Positions 1-8,752 of a DNA stretch of 12,176 bases are shown here, one piece after another; the first letter of the stretch is position 1; every line of letters begins with the position of its first letter. The notes under the pieces are model-generated. The model made no database searches, was not told the DNA's origin, and saw nothing but the letters and a program-made list of their open reading frames with translations. Both the position numbers and the translations under genes were made by a program. Location of the stretch: the NCBI RefSeq assembly GCF_000417875.1, contig NW_006920873.1, forward strand, positions 103,058 through 115,233, written 5' to 3'. The stretch is from Pseudozyma flocculosa PF-1. Lineage: Eukaryota; Basidiomycota; Ustilaginomycetes; Ustilaginales; Ustilaginaceae.

Positions 1-3000
1 GTCGTCATCGAGCTCCTGCCCATCCCGCCCGACGCGCGGGGATCCGCCCGAGCCCGCGTCGCCCGCCATCGAGCCCATCGACTCGGCATCGCTCATGGCG
101 TCGGCATCGCCCAGGATCTCGCCGAGGCGTGCCCAGGCGGTGCTGGAGCCCTCCTGGGTGAGGCCCCACTTGCCGCTGCTCCAGCCGCTGCCGTTGGCGC
201 CGCCCTCGCCGTCGGCGACGTGGACGCTGTCGCCAAACACCTCGCCCAGCACGTCCTCGTACGTGTCCAGGTAGCCCTCGACGACGTCGTCGGGGATGTA
301 GCCGCCGGGCGCGCTGCTCTGGTGCGTCCGTCGCAGCGGGGGCAGCACGTCGCTCTCAAAGAAGCTGATGGTGCCGTTGCGGCTGCCCGGCGACATGGCC
401 TGCGACGGGTCAGGGCCGCCTTCGCCGTTGCCGTTGTTGTTGCTGCTGTTGCCGTTGGCGCCAGGCACCTGGTCCGAGAGGTTGGCGTTGGCCATGCCGG
501 TGCTGATCGAACGTCGGTGGCCGTGGCCGGCGAGCCCGGCAGCGCCCTTGCCCTGGTCGAATCGGGTGGCGTTGTAGAATTTGACGAGCGACCGCAGCGC
601 CTGCTCCTGCGGCAGCGAATCCTCGACGTCGGCCTCGATGTCGGAGCCCGAGAGCCACTCGTCGCGCAGGTCCGGGCGGCAGTTGAGGTAGATGGAGGTG
701 ATGACGCGCATGTTGGACTGGCGCCACTTGCGTCCGCAAAAGGGGATCTGGCTCTTGATGACCTTGAGCACGTAGAGCTCGAGGCCCGGATGCGGCACCT
801 TGAGCGACCGCTTGAGGATGGCCGAGCTCTTGTACTGCACCAGCAGCAGGATGCGGTGCACCTTGCGCTTGGTCAGCTTCTGGAGGATGCGGGTAAAGTT
901 GATGCTCGAGAAAAAGTTGCGCCACGAGTAGTCGGAGACGACCTCGACCTCGGTGCCGTCGGCGGTCATTGTCAGCCTGCCCGGCGGCGGGCTGGTGGTG
1001 CCCGGGTTGACGGTGACGGGCCCGATAATGTTCTGGCGCGAAAGCAGCGAGTCCTCTGCGCGGACGCCCCTCTCCTCGCGGCCGCCGTTGAGGTAGCAGT
1101 AGTTGAAGAAGCAGAAGGTGTCGACCTCGTTCTTGGTCTTGACCGCATGCGCCACCTCCTGCAGGCCAAAGATCTTGAGGATGAGGAGCAGCGCGTTGGA
1201 GTCGACGAGCACCTGGGAGAGGTAGTTGAACTTCATCACGTGGCTCGCCTTGAACCACTTGAGCGAGAGCAGCAGGATGGCGCTGACGGCCTTGGTGAGG
1301 ATCTCGCGGTGCCGCGCCACGTCGACGTCCTCGAGCGTGGGCGGCGGCGCATCCTCGATCGGGGTGCCGTCGGCGATGGCGGCCGCGTGGGCGCTGTTGG
1401 TGTTGATGGCCGTGACGGTGGCCAGCAGCAGCTTGAGCAGCACAATCACCGAGCTCTGCAGCTGCGGCAGCACAGCGCGGTAGAGCATGTCGACCCGCTG
1501 CAGGCGCCGCACATCGGCGCGCTTCTGCTGCAGCTTCGACAGCAGCTCAGTGTGCCGCGGGTTGTCGAGCGCAGCCAGCATGTGGTCGTTTTCGACCGCC
1601 ACCAGCTCGGCCTCGATCTCCTCTTCAATCTCGAGCAGGTGCTCCATGGTCGCCTCCCCCTTGACCTTGAACGAGCTGCTCTGCGGCGCGGCGAAAAAGG
1701 GCGGCTCGGTGCCCGTCGGGCTCTTGCTTCCCTGCGACGATGAAGCACCAGCGCCGCCGAACCCGTCCGAGGACGGCTTGCGCCCGCCTCGGCCGCCCGA
1801 CTGCACACCGAGGCCGATGCGGGAGCCGTCGGCGGCGCTGCCGACGCCGCTCTCCTCCTGGATAGCCTGTTCCCGGATCCGCCACATTTGCCACAGCTCG
1901 AGGCTGACATGCATGTTCTCCTTGAAGAGCCGGCTGGCCTCGTCGATGCTGCTGGGGACCAGCCGGTTGCCCTGGACGGCGCGGCTGTAGGGAAAGACAA
2001 ACGGCCGGGTCTGGTCCGTCTGATACTTTTGCTTGTTGGGTTTCGGCGAGGGCGGTGGCGAGGGCGCCGGCGTGCCTGGGAAGGCGCCCATCTGGCCGGC
2101 CTGACCCTGCCCCGCTGTCTGCGGAATAGGCTGACCGGTCCTCGGGTCGATCCGCTGGCCAGCGTCACTGGAACTGCCATAAGGCTTCCGTGCGGGGATG
2201 GGAGTGATGGCCGAGGCCAGCTTATCCAGGGGCAGCTCGTTGGGGTGCTTGGGCGGCGGCACAAAAGTAGGGTACTTGGCCGAGATCTCCTGCTGAAAGT
2301 CCTGGAAGTCGAGCGGGTTGGCCTTGAGCACGGTTCGCTTCTGCTCCTTTTCGACCGGGCCGAGGCCCTCGATCTCGCGGGCTAGGAGCTTGCAGCGGTC
2401 CACATCAACGACACCTCCGAGGGTGCAGAGCAGCGACTTCCAAAGCAGCAGAAGCAGCTTCTTGACAGGATAGCCCTTGGCGCTCTTTTCGCGCAGCGAA
2501 GCCACCAGGCCGAAGAGGAAGATGGGCAGCGGAGGGTCGAGGCTCATGAGCTCGTCGCCCCACTCCTCGTCGCCGCGAGACGCCTCGATGAGCGAGTAGA
2601 GCTGGGCAAAGTAGAGGGCGAGTTCGAGGTTGATCTCCTCGAGGTATTCGAGCTTGGCCTCCGGCGTGAGCAAGGGGGCGGGGTGAGGGCCGTCGGGGCC
2701 CGCAGAGGCGTCGCCCTCACTCGAAGCGATGTGGTCCGGCAGAGAGCTAAGCCAGTCGTGCTTCCAGCTGGCAATCTTGCACGCCGAGTAGATCTCGCCC
2801 AAGCCGCCGAGCGATCGGACCATCCTGGCGTTCTCGAGGAGCCAATGAAGCTGGTGGTCAGGCCCCGACGTGTCGGCAAACGCACCCTGAAGGAGATAGA
2901 GGAGTGCGCGCGAGGCGCGGAAGCGAGCCTCGGGATCGCGGACCTCCAAGGTGGCGAGCAGCGACTGGAACGTCCTCCTGCGCGCCGACGATGGCAGCGT

Positions 3001-3795
3001 CGTCCATTCTGAAATCGAAGATAGAAATGTTGAGGAGCGAGGAGCGAGCACCAGCGCGGGTCAGCATTCTGCCAATGAAGCGGCCAATGCGACCACACCA
3101 GAATGGATGGCAGGGCCGGCAAGAAGCTGGTCGACGGTGCACTGCTCACCTCCCAAGACTGGTTCTCCCCTGCTCCGGGAGGCGTCCGAATGGGCATTCG
3201 CCTCGCCTTGGGCGGTCCCGCTCTCGAAGCCAAGGCCGAGTCCGAGCGCCCCGCCACCCTCGGCGAGCTTGCCGGGCTCGGTCGGCTCACCCGAGAGCGG
3301 GTAGCCAGCGCCGTCATTTGCGCTGGCCTCGCCTCGCACGCCTCCGCTGCGCACGTGAGCCGGCAGCGAGCACCACTCCTCCCATGCCAGGCGGTTCTCG
3401 ACCGTCTGCGGCGCCTCGACGTAGGAGTAGTACTCGTCGATCTCGTTGCGGATCGAGTCCGAATCGGCGTTCGTGGGGAAGTCGTATCGTCGCGCCTGGT
3501 GCCGCATTGCAGTGGGAGTGAGCGAGGAGGGAGCCGTTCCGTCAGGTTCGGTCACAGCGACTAGCACACACACGAGACTCGACGCCGACGGGGCAGTCGG
3601 TTGACGGGCACTCACCCGAGGCTTCTGGAAGCTGACAAAGTTGCGAAGCTGGCCCAGGCTGACAGAGTCGAGCGCGCCTCCAGCCTGGCCTTGCTGTTGC
3701 CCCGCAGCCTGTTGTTGCTGCTGCTGCTGCTGTTGTTGTTGTTGCTGCTGCTGCTGTTGCTGCTGCGCCAGCTGAGCTCCTTCCTGACCGTTCAT
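1..3795 (-). CDS. far11: Far11/STRIP-like STRIPAK scaffold protein (3 exons, C-terminus outside window)
   Basis: Complement of join(1..3008, 3150..3495, 3616..3795): 1178 residues, open at the left edge. Family knowledge: Far11/STRIP proteins scaffold STRIPAK (PP2A, striatin, kinases), which acts in pheromone arrest, cell fusion, septation and TORC2 signalling, at endomembranes and the nuclear envelope. Seen: polyQ at 11-29; LGQLRNFVSFQKPR (47-60) spliced to ARRYDFPTNADSDSIRNEID and EYYSYVEAP, the start of the N1221 region; after the second junction EWTTLPSSARRR (176 on), ALLYLLQGAFADT and HQLHWLLENARMV; LPIFLFGLVASLREK (~337), KLLLLLWKSLLC, KYPTFVPPP (~420); then DUF3402-like FVFPYSR (~512), a short acidic helix (~627-650), and PFCGRKWRQSNMRV (~930) with LNCRPDLRDEWL. 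Low-complexity inserts lie at ~455-509 and ~563-622, with a Ser/Asn/Gly-rich tail after ~990. The start is the first ATG downstream of a 1.1-kb ATG-free stretch, with context GCCATGA. A longer N-terminus from an upstream exon or non-AUG start is possible. Family call is firm; the start is less so. Confidence 0.9.
3009..3149 (-). other. far11 intron 2 (141 bp, phase 1)
   Basis: On the minus strand the donor is GGAG|GTGAGC and the acceptor is GATTTCAG|AATGG, with a CTGAC branch-like site about 50 bases before the acceptor. The last exon base G plus AA gives Glu, followed by Trp (EWTTLPSS), which restores the N1221 reading frame. Without splicing the upstream frame ends at a TGA inside this interval, so removal is required. 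Confidence 0.9.
3496..3615 (-). other. far11 intron 1 (120 bp, phase 0, stop-free)
   Basis: On the minus strand the donor is CCTCGG|GTGAGT and the acceptor is GGCACCAG|GCGCG, with a CTGAC branch-like site in between. Splicing joins FQKPR to ARRYDF, which reads like the usual start of the family's conserved region. The interval is exactly 40 codons and has no stop, so retention would also be translatable. It contains an in-frame ATG four codons before the acceptor. Confidence 0.8.
3709..3765 (-). repeat. CAG/CAA repeat coding 19 glutamines in Far11
   Basis: Nineteen consecutive Gln codons (residues 11-29), a mixture of CAG and CAA, lie just after the start codon and before the conserved region. 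Mixed codons suggest selection for, or tolerance of, glutamine and not a fresh pure triplet expansion. The length may vary between strains. Confidence 0.9.
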
Positions 3796-4916
3796 GGCGG
3801 GCGAGGCTTCCTCTGTCGGGGGTTCTGATGCGGTGCTCGGTGCCCCTGCGCCTTCGTTAGTCGAGCTGCTGCTGCTGTCCTTGTTGCTGCTGCTGCTGCT
3901 GCTCTGGAAGACGAAGCCGTCGGCACCAGACCCCCAACCTGACGCTCCAGCACCCTGAATGGCGGAGGTCGTCGTCGCCGCTTGCGAGCCGGTGTGCTGC
4001 GGGTTCGCCGATCCAGCTGCTGCTATGTTTCGAATCACGTCTAGAGCCTGTCGGAGTGCTGGGCTCTGGTTCGAGTCGACGCCGGCGGCCCCTGCGTATT
4101 CGGTGTCGGCGCCACGCCCGCCGTTAGCTCCAGCTGCGCCCTCGGAGCCGGAGGATGGGTCGGAAGCGGAGGCCAGGTGAGAGCCAAGGTTGAGGTTGAG
4201 CTGGCAGTTGAGCGAGTCGTGGAGGCTGGCGCTAGGCGTGCGGCGCCTGCGAGTAGGTATCGAGTGGTTGAACGGTGTTGACACAATGATGGGCCAGCAC
4301 AAGGAACAGTGGTGTCGAGCAGGCGAGGGGGGTTCTCGCTGCTGCTGCTACTTCGGCGTGCCGCAGCAGATAGCGCGAAGGGGGCGCAGAATACAGCCAG
4401 AGCCACGGGAGAATCAGTAATGGTAGAAAGAGCTAGGCTTTGTCCTTGAGGGCTTGGGCGAGACGGCAGGCGTCGGGATGGTAGCGGGCGCTGTTCGGTA
4501 GTGGTGCAGTGCTGGCCGATCTCCGGGTAGCAGGGCGATGGACGAGCGGCGTATGCGATGGGCGATGCAGGCGCTTGTCGACGCCGGTTGTCTGGCCTGT
4601 AGTTTGGTGGGTCGGTGATCCGACGAGTGGGTTGGAGCAGGGTGGAAGGACGACGATGGAGGTCGAGGGCAAGGCCGGCTAGGAGAATAGACGAGCAAGC
4701 TTGGGTCGCTCGCCAGCCGTTTTGGCTCGCCTGGCCCTTGTTGGGCTGGCCTGGCCTGCCCAATTGAATAGACCAACGCTGCGTATGCCTGGCCTGGCTT
4801 GGCCTGGCCTGGCCTGGCCTGAGCGCCAGCCCAAGAGGCCCCGGGCGCGCCTCGAGCTCAGCGCCAGCCCGCCGCAACGCCTTGACCCCCTCGCTGCGCC
4901 TCTGTCCCCACTTCTT
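3796..4916 (-). promoter_or_regulatory. Probable long ATG-free 5' leader of far11
   Basis: No ATG occurs in any frame on the minus strand from 4916 down to the proposed start at 3795; the nearest upstream ATG begins at 4919. The plus strand of the same stretch has a dozen or more. Much of it is C- and T-rich when read on the minus strand, as fungal leaders often are. The frame of the far11 start is also free of stops from 4347 to 3796 (184 codons, Ser/Gly/Ala-rich, with a short stretch QSPALRQALDVIRNIAA); the TAG at 4348-4350 closes it. I found no good donor site linking an upstream ATG to this frame. It is therefore either an untranslated leader or an N-terminal extension started at a non-AUG codon. 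No transcription start can be read from sequence alone. Confidence 0.5.
4788..4821. repeat. CCTGG-type short tandem repeat
   Basis: Roughly seven near-perfect CCTGG units (one is CTTGG), with a looser cluster of the same units just upstream at about 4729-4759. It lies in the divergent promoter region between far11 and the orphan gene. A short reverse-complement cluster (GGCCAGGCCAGG) is found at about 8325-8338, upstream of the transporter. Confidence 0.8.
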
Positions 4917-5775
4917 CATCCTCGGTCCCCACCACCATGTCTGAGCTTCGCCGGCCGGGTCCAATCACACACAATGGGAACGCCATGAAATGCCACCCAA
5001 GCCTCGCTCGATCCCCTTTTCGCGAGCACCACCATCGATGGCGTGCAGGATGAACCGGGACCGCGCCCGACCGTCGCTCCGGTCGGCCCCGCTGCGCCCC
5101 CTCCTCGATGCTGGCTGCCCCGTTGCACGACCTAACCAACAAGAGGTCAGACTTCTTTAGCGCTCAGCGCCGGAGACGCGCCGCCACCGTAGCAGGACTC
5201 CACAACCGCCTAGTCGCTAGCGCTGACATTCGCCCTTGGCCTCTCCGAGCAAAGGTCGTTGCAGCAAAGGTCAGGCTCAACGTTGGGCGCCGCAGAACGC
5301 CGCAAGTCGGGGCGAGAGCTCATCTCGCGGCCTAATCAAGAGGATGGCGCCTGACCATGCTCTGCGGCTCCCGCCTCGCAGATGAAGCCGGCCTACAGCT
5401 CAAGCAAGCTCTCTTCGCCCCTAGAGTCGTGGTCGCCCCTGCTCGGGGCACGGAGAGGCCGCTTGCTCGCACCTGGCACATACATACATAGCCCAGAGCG
5501 CCTTCGCACCAAGAGACGACCCGCGAGTCGTCGCTGCCTGCTCTCTTGGACCGTCTGGTCTCGAGCCCCCCTCTGCCTTTCCTTCTCTCCAGCTCTACCT
5601 TCACCGGCTTCCTCTGTGCTATCGCCGCCCCTCGCGTCCTCTAAAGCCTCGAGCCGCGACGGAGGGGTTCTCGGTCGCACACCGCCCATCAAGCCCCGGT
5701 TCTCGTTCCGACCGCCACCCCTACCACACAGCCTCTCAAGGACCCAACGTGCTTTGCGGGCAAAGCAGGAGCACG
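4917..5775. promoter_or_regulatory. Divergent intergenic region between far11 and the orphan gene
   Basis: No convincing gene lies here; open frames on both strands are GC-driven, mutually overlapping and without recognisable protein features. CCAAT boxes occur at 4760-4764 (just outside) and 4961-4965. ACATACATACATAG is at 5478-5491. A CT-rich tract at about 5566-5645 is typical of a fungal transcription start area for the plus-strand gene. From 5385 to 5775 the plus strand has no ATG, which supports the ATG at 5776 as the first one in the transcript. Confidence 0.5.
5566..5645 (+). promoter_or_regulatory. CT-rich tract, probable core promoter/leader of the orphan gene
   Basis: A strongly pyrimidine-biased run on the coding strand lies 130-210 bases before the proposed start codon. 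Such tracts often sit at or just before transcription starts in fungi. No TATA box was found with it. Confidence 0.35.
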
Positions 5776-7741
5776 ATGTTGGCCGACGGTCCCTTTCTGC
5801 ACGGTACAGACGGCCTCGTCCCCTCGACGCCCGCCTCGGACCGGCTCCGAGGCGACTTTGGACAGCTCGACTGTGCATCGGCGCTGGCGCTGGCGCTAGC
5901 ATGGGTAAGGCAGTCGCGCTGCGCCCTCGATGCAGCGGAGCTGGCTCTGCTCGGCGTCAATGGCCATGCTCGCTGCGGCGAAGCCACATACACGCCCACA
6001 CGGCCGCCGTCGGAGCATAGCCAAGCTTCCTCGCCCTTGGCACCAGGGTCGGTTCCTGGCTCCGCCGATGATGCCAAGCCGCGATGCCTTTGCCGAAGCG
6101 CCTCGACAGCGCACGCAAGCGGTCTGGTCTGTGGCAGCGAGACCAGACACAGCGAATACGTGCGAGAGAGCTGGCGGTCGGCCTGCTCGTCTTTCAAAGA
6201 CCCGCTGCCAGGATCAGACGACGGTAAGTCGAAAGGACGCGCTGAGGCTCGAAGACTGTCGACACGCTTCGCTCACCGAGCAGGCCTGCGACCATGCCTC
6301 GCCGCCCACAGGTGCCGCACGTGTCCGACCGATACCCCACGGTGACCGCAACTCGGCTGCAAGCAGCAAGGCGAGCGCCGGCGACAGCATCGACTCGATG
6401 GAACCGCTGCGCTCATCCATCCGAAGCAGGGACGTAGCGACTCTCGAGCAAATCACCGAGGAGGAGAGGAGCGGCGAGGACGAGCGAATCGTGGAAGAGG
6501 AGGCGGTCGCGGCGGCAAGAGAGGGCGTAGGCGTGGCGCTCGCGCAGACTGTTGGCGACGGTGGCAAGTTGCCAGCCACGTCCGACGAAGAATCCCTGCT
6601 CGACGGACCAAGGCCAATCAGGCTCGCCTCTGAGAGGCTTTCGGAGCTCGTTTCCAGCCTCCTGAACACCGATCCCACCGCTAGTGACGGATCGATCGCG
6701 TCAACGAAACCGGGATCTGGCAATGGCTCTCTGGGCAACCGGCGCCGGCGACCACCTTTGGCGATCCCGCCATATGCGCAACAGCCTCTGCCTGCCCCGC
6801 CGCTAGAGCCCGACGATTCCGATGCGGATCGACAGCCGCACAGGTCGCTTCCGATCCTCAACCTCGGGCACGCCCGTTCCGACGATACGCTACGCAGCGC
6901 CGAGCCTGAGCGATGCGTGGCTGGCCCAGAGACTGGGTTTGCGCGGTGGTACAAGCAATCCGTCGCTCGAGCCCAAAACACCGAGCCGCTCAAGACGGCG
7001 GACGGGAGCCCGCCGCCCTCGAAATTGCAGGCCGCGCTCAGCCAGGGCGACCCGAACGCAGGCGTTGTATGCCTGGACGTGCAGTACGACGCCAAGACGT
7101 CACCTAGCCCGACGTCGAGCGAGTGGCCTTTCGGCCTCACTGACGGGGACGGTCAGGGCAGCCGTGATCGATTCAAGGCGCGAGAGGGATCGCACAGCGA
7201 GAGCAGCGACGGCACCGACGAGGACTGGCCGACGGACCGAAAGGCCTTTTGCCACCCGCGCCGGGCGCCACATCCCCCGTCTCCCCCGCGTTGGCACAAG
7301 GTCGAAGATGGTTCGAGGGCGCCGAGTCCGGCAGACGTACCGCGCCGACACGAGCGCACCGCGTCGGAGGCTGCACGACCTGCGAGCGCCAAAGCGGCTG
7401 CGTCGAGGACGAGGAAGACGAGCGGCGTCAATCGGGAAGGCTCGTTGCGACTGCTGGACCGGGTGGGCGCCAAGCTAAAGCTCAAGCGGCTCTCCACCGA
7501 GTCGAGCGAGGAGCGCGACCTGTTCCGTGGCTGCAGCCCGACGAAGGTGGGCAAGATCCCGTCGCCGCTACCGATGGGCTGCGAGGGGGCGTCCGAGGTC
7601 TTGATCAAGCCGACCAAGGCGAAAGAGGGCGATGCCGGTCCGGGTCTGCCGTCGGTGTTCGACCACCAACAACAACAGCAGCAGCAGCAGCAGCACCGCC
7701 GCCGCCGGCTTCGTCTTGGCGTCGGCGAGATGCCGAGGTAG
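5776..7741 (+). CDS. Hypothetical, mostly disordered protein with C-terminal polyQ (2 exons)
   Basis: Join(5776..6223, 6312..7741), 625 residues. I do not recognise a family and give no function. Seen: an Ala/Leu-rich segment near 35-45 (ASALALALAW); a Ser/Pro-rich region with several Cys to residue ~140; after the splice an acidic stretch (EEERSGEDERIVEEE, ~200-214); SLLDGPRPIRLASERLSELV; many Ser/Pro/Asp/Arg patches; GFARWYKQSVARAQ (~358); a basic part LLDRVGAKLKLKRLS (~529); and Gln 602-610 followed by HRRRRLRLG before the stop. There is no signal peptide or membrane segment. This composition would suit a regulatory or scaffold protein, but that is only inference. The start was chosen as the first ATG after 391 ATG-free bases, with A at -3. 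An unspliced alternative begins at the ATG at 5930 and gives 603 residues with the same C-terminal part. It is divergent from far11. Confidence 0.65.
6224..6311 (+). other. Intron of the orphan gene (88 bp, phase 1)
   Basis: Donor GACG|GTAAGT, acceptor CCCACAG|GTGCC, with a CTCAC branch-like site about 45 bases before the acceptor. G plus GT gives Gly (SDD-G-AARVR) and joins the upstream frame to the long downstream frame. The downstream frame is also open across the intron, so splicing cannot be proved by frame alone. Confidence 0.65.
7667..7693 (+). repeat. CAA/CAG repeat coding 9 glutamines
   Basis: Three CAA then six CAG codons encode Gln 602-610 of the orphan protein, flanked by His on both sides and followed by four Arg. 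It is the second polyQ tract in the window. Confidence 0.85.
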
Positions 7742-8532
7742 TCGACGACGTGGGGCGATTGGCGTGCATCGAGATGAGATGCAACGCGCCAGGCAGGCAG
7801 AGAGAAGAAGCAGCAGAGCAAGGCAGCGCCGTCCGGTTACTCCTATGCAGCCCGAAGCCTCGAGCGGTGGGCATCCCTTCATTATTGGTCCTGGTGACAG
7901 TCTACGAGTCTCGGTAGAACCCATCCATCGTTTTGTCTGCTCGTCGCCGCCGCTCTCCAGCGACAGGGGAGAGCAGGAAAGGCTGCAATCAATTCTGTCT
8001 TTTGCGTTGAAGAGGGCAAGCGAGCGGGATAGGAGGTGTCGGAAGGGGGCCGAAGACGCGGGGTGGACAAGCCGAGGAGGGCGGGGCGGGTGGGTGTCGG
8101 ACCTGGCCGAGGCTGAGCCGCTCAAGAGGCCGATGAGGACAACGAGGCGAGCCCGGCAGAACCCTGATCCGCCTAAAATCCGCCCGCCTGCCCGCCTTGC
8201 ACCCTGGCTCTAGCCTGCCGTGCGTTTCTGCGCCGCCGGTTGAAGCAAGCAAGCAGGCCTTCCGAAGTTGCGGTTTGAAATTTCTTCGGTGTTTGCGCTG
8301 CGCTGCCGGAGGTGTTGTGGAGGCAGGCCAGGCCAGGCGAGGGGCGCGAGATTTGGATTTTTTGGCCGGTTGACGGCGGCGGCAAGCGGCCGGCACAAAA
8401 AGGCGAACGGACGGAAGCTCGTTTGGCCCGCAGCCAGGCACGCCGGCAGGTTTAGCCAACCCGCCTGCCGTGGAGCGCAGGCGCTGGTGCTGGGCCGGGT
8501 CTGGCCCTACATACATAGGCTAGGCTCTTCCG

Positions 8533-8613
8533 ATGATGATGGAGCTTGCTTGCACCTTTCCTTCCCCTCACCGCCCTTACCTCCGAGCTACCACCATCCC
8601 CCTCCCTACCTAG
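8533..8613 (+). other. Possible upstream ORF before the MFS gene
   Basis: ATG ATG ATG opens a 26-codon frame that ends in TAG at 8611-8613, 235 bases before the transporter start. A minimal ORF (ATG CTA TAG) follows at 8633-8641. They would matter for translation only if the transcript begins upstream of them, and the CT-rich tract that overlaps the first one makes this uncertain. Confidence 0.3.
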
Positions 8614-8690
8614 ACCCTCGACGACACCCAGCATGCTATAGACTACCGCGCACATACACTCAGCATACCCGCATCTGCACACCTTCGCAC

Positions 8691-8752
8691 TCGCCCTCGC
8701 CCTCGCCCTCGCCCTCGCCCTCGCCCTCGCCCTCGCCCTCGCCCTCGCCCTC
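8691..8752 (+). repeat. (TCGCCC)n hexanucleotide microsatellite
   Basis: About ten perfect tandem copies of TCGCCC over 62 bases, ending about 95 bases before the MFS start codon and so probably within its 5' leader. The purity suggests recent slippage and length polymorphism. Confidence 0.95.

Noticed and set aside
220..1743. 507-codon open frame on the plus strand
   Set aside because: It mirrors the far11 coding exon; the minus strand carries clear family motifs and the plus frame shows no protein features. Its openness follows from codon bias.
4041..4964. 307-codon open frame on the minus strand upstream of far11
   Set aside because: It is Pro/Ser/Arg-rich, runs through the CCTGG repeat and has no ATG after 4919. 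I saw no donor site to join it to far11. It is most likely a composition effect.
5393..5902. 169-codon minus-strand frame opposite the orphan gene leader
   Set aside because: Arg/Gly-rich, no good start context, and antisense to a probable promoter and leader.
5903..5908. GTAAGG, a possible second donor inside orphan exon 1
   Set aside because: No suitable nearby acceptor keeps the frame except the one at 6311, and the downstream GTAAGT donor at 6224 is stronger. Retained only as a minor alternative.
5382..6020. 212-codon plus-strand frame starting at ATG 5382
   Set aside because: It overlaps the CT-rich leader and exon 1 of the orphan gene in another frame and has no recognisable features; two other frames there are also open.
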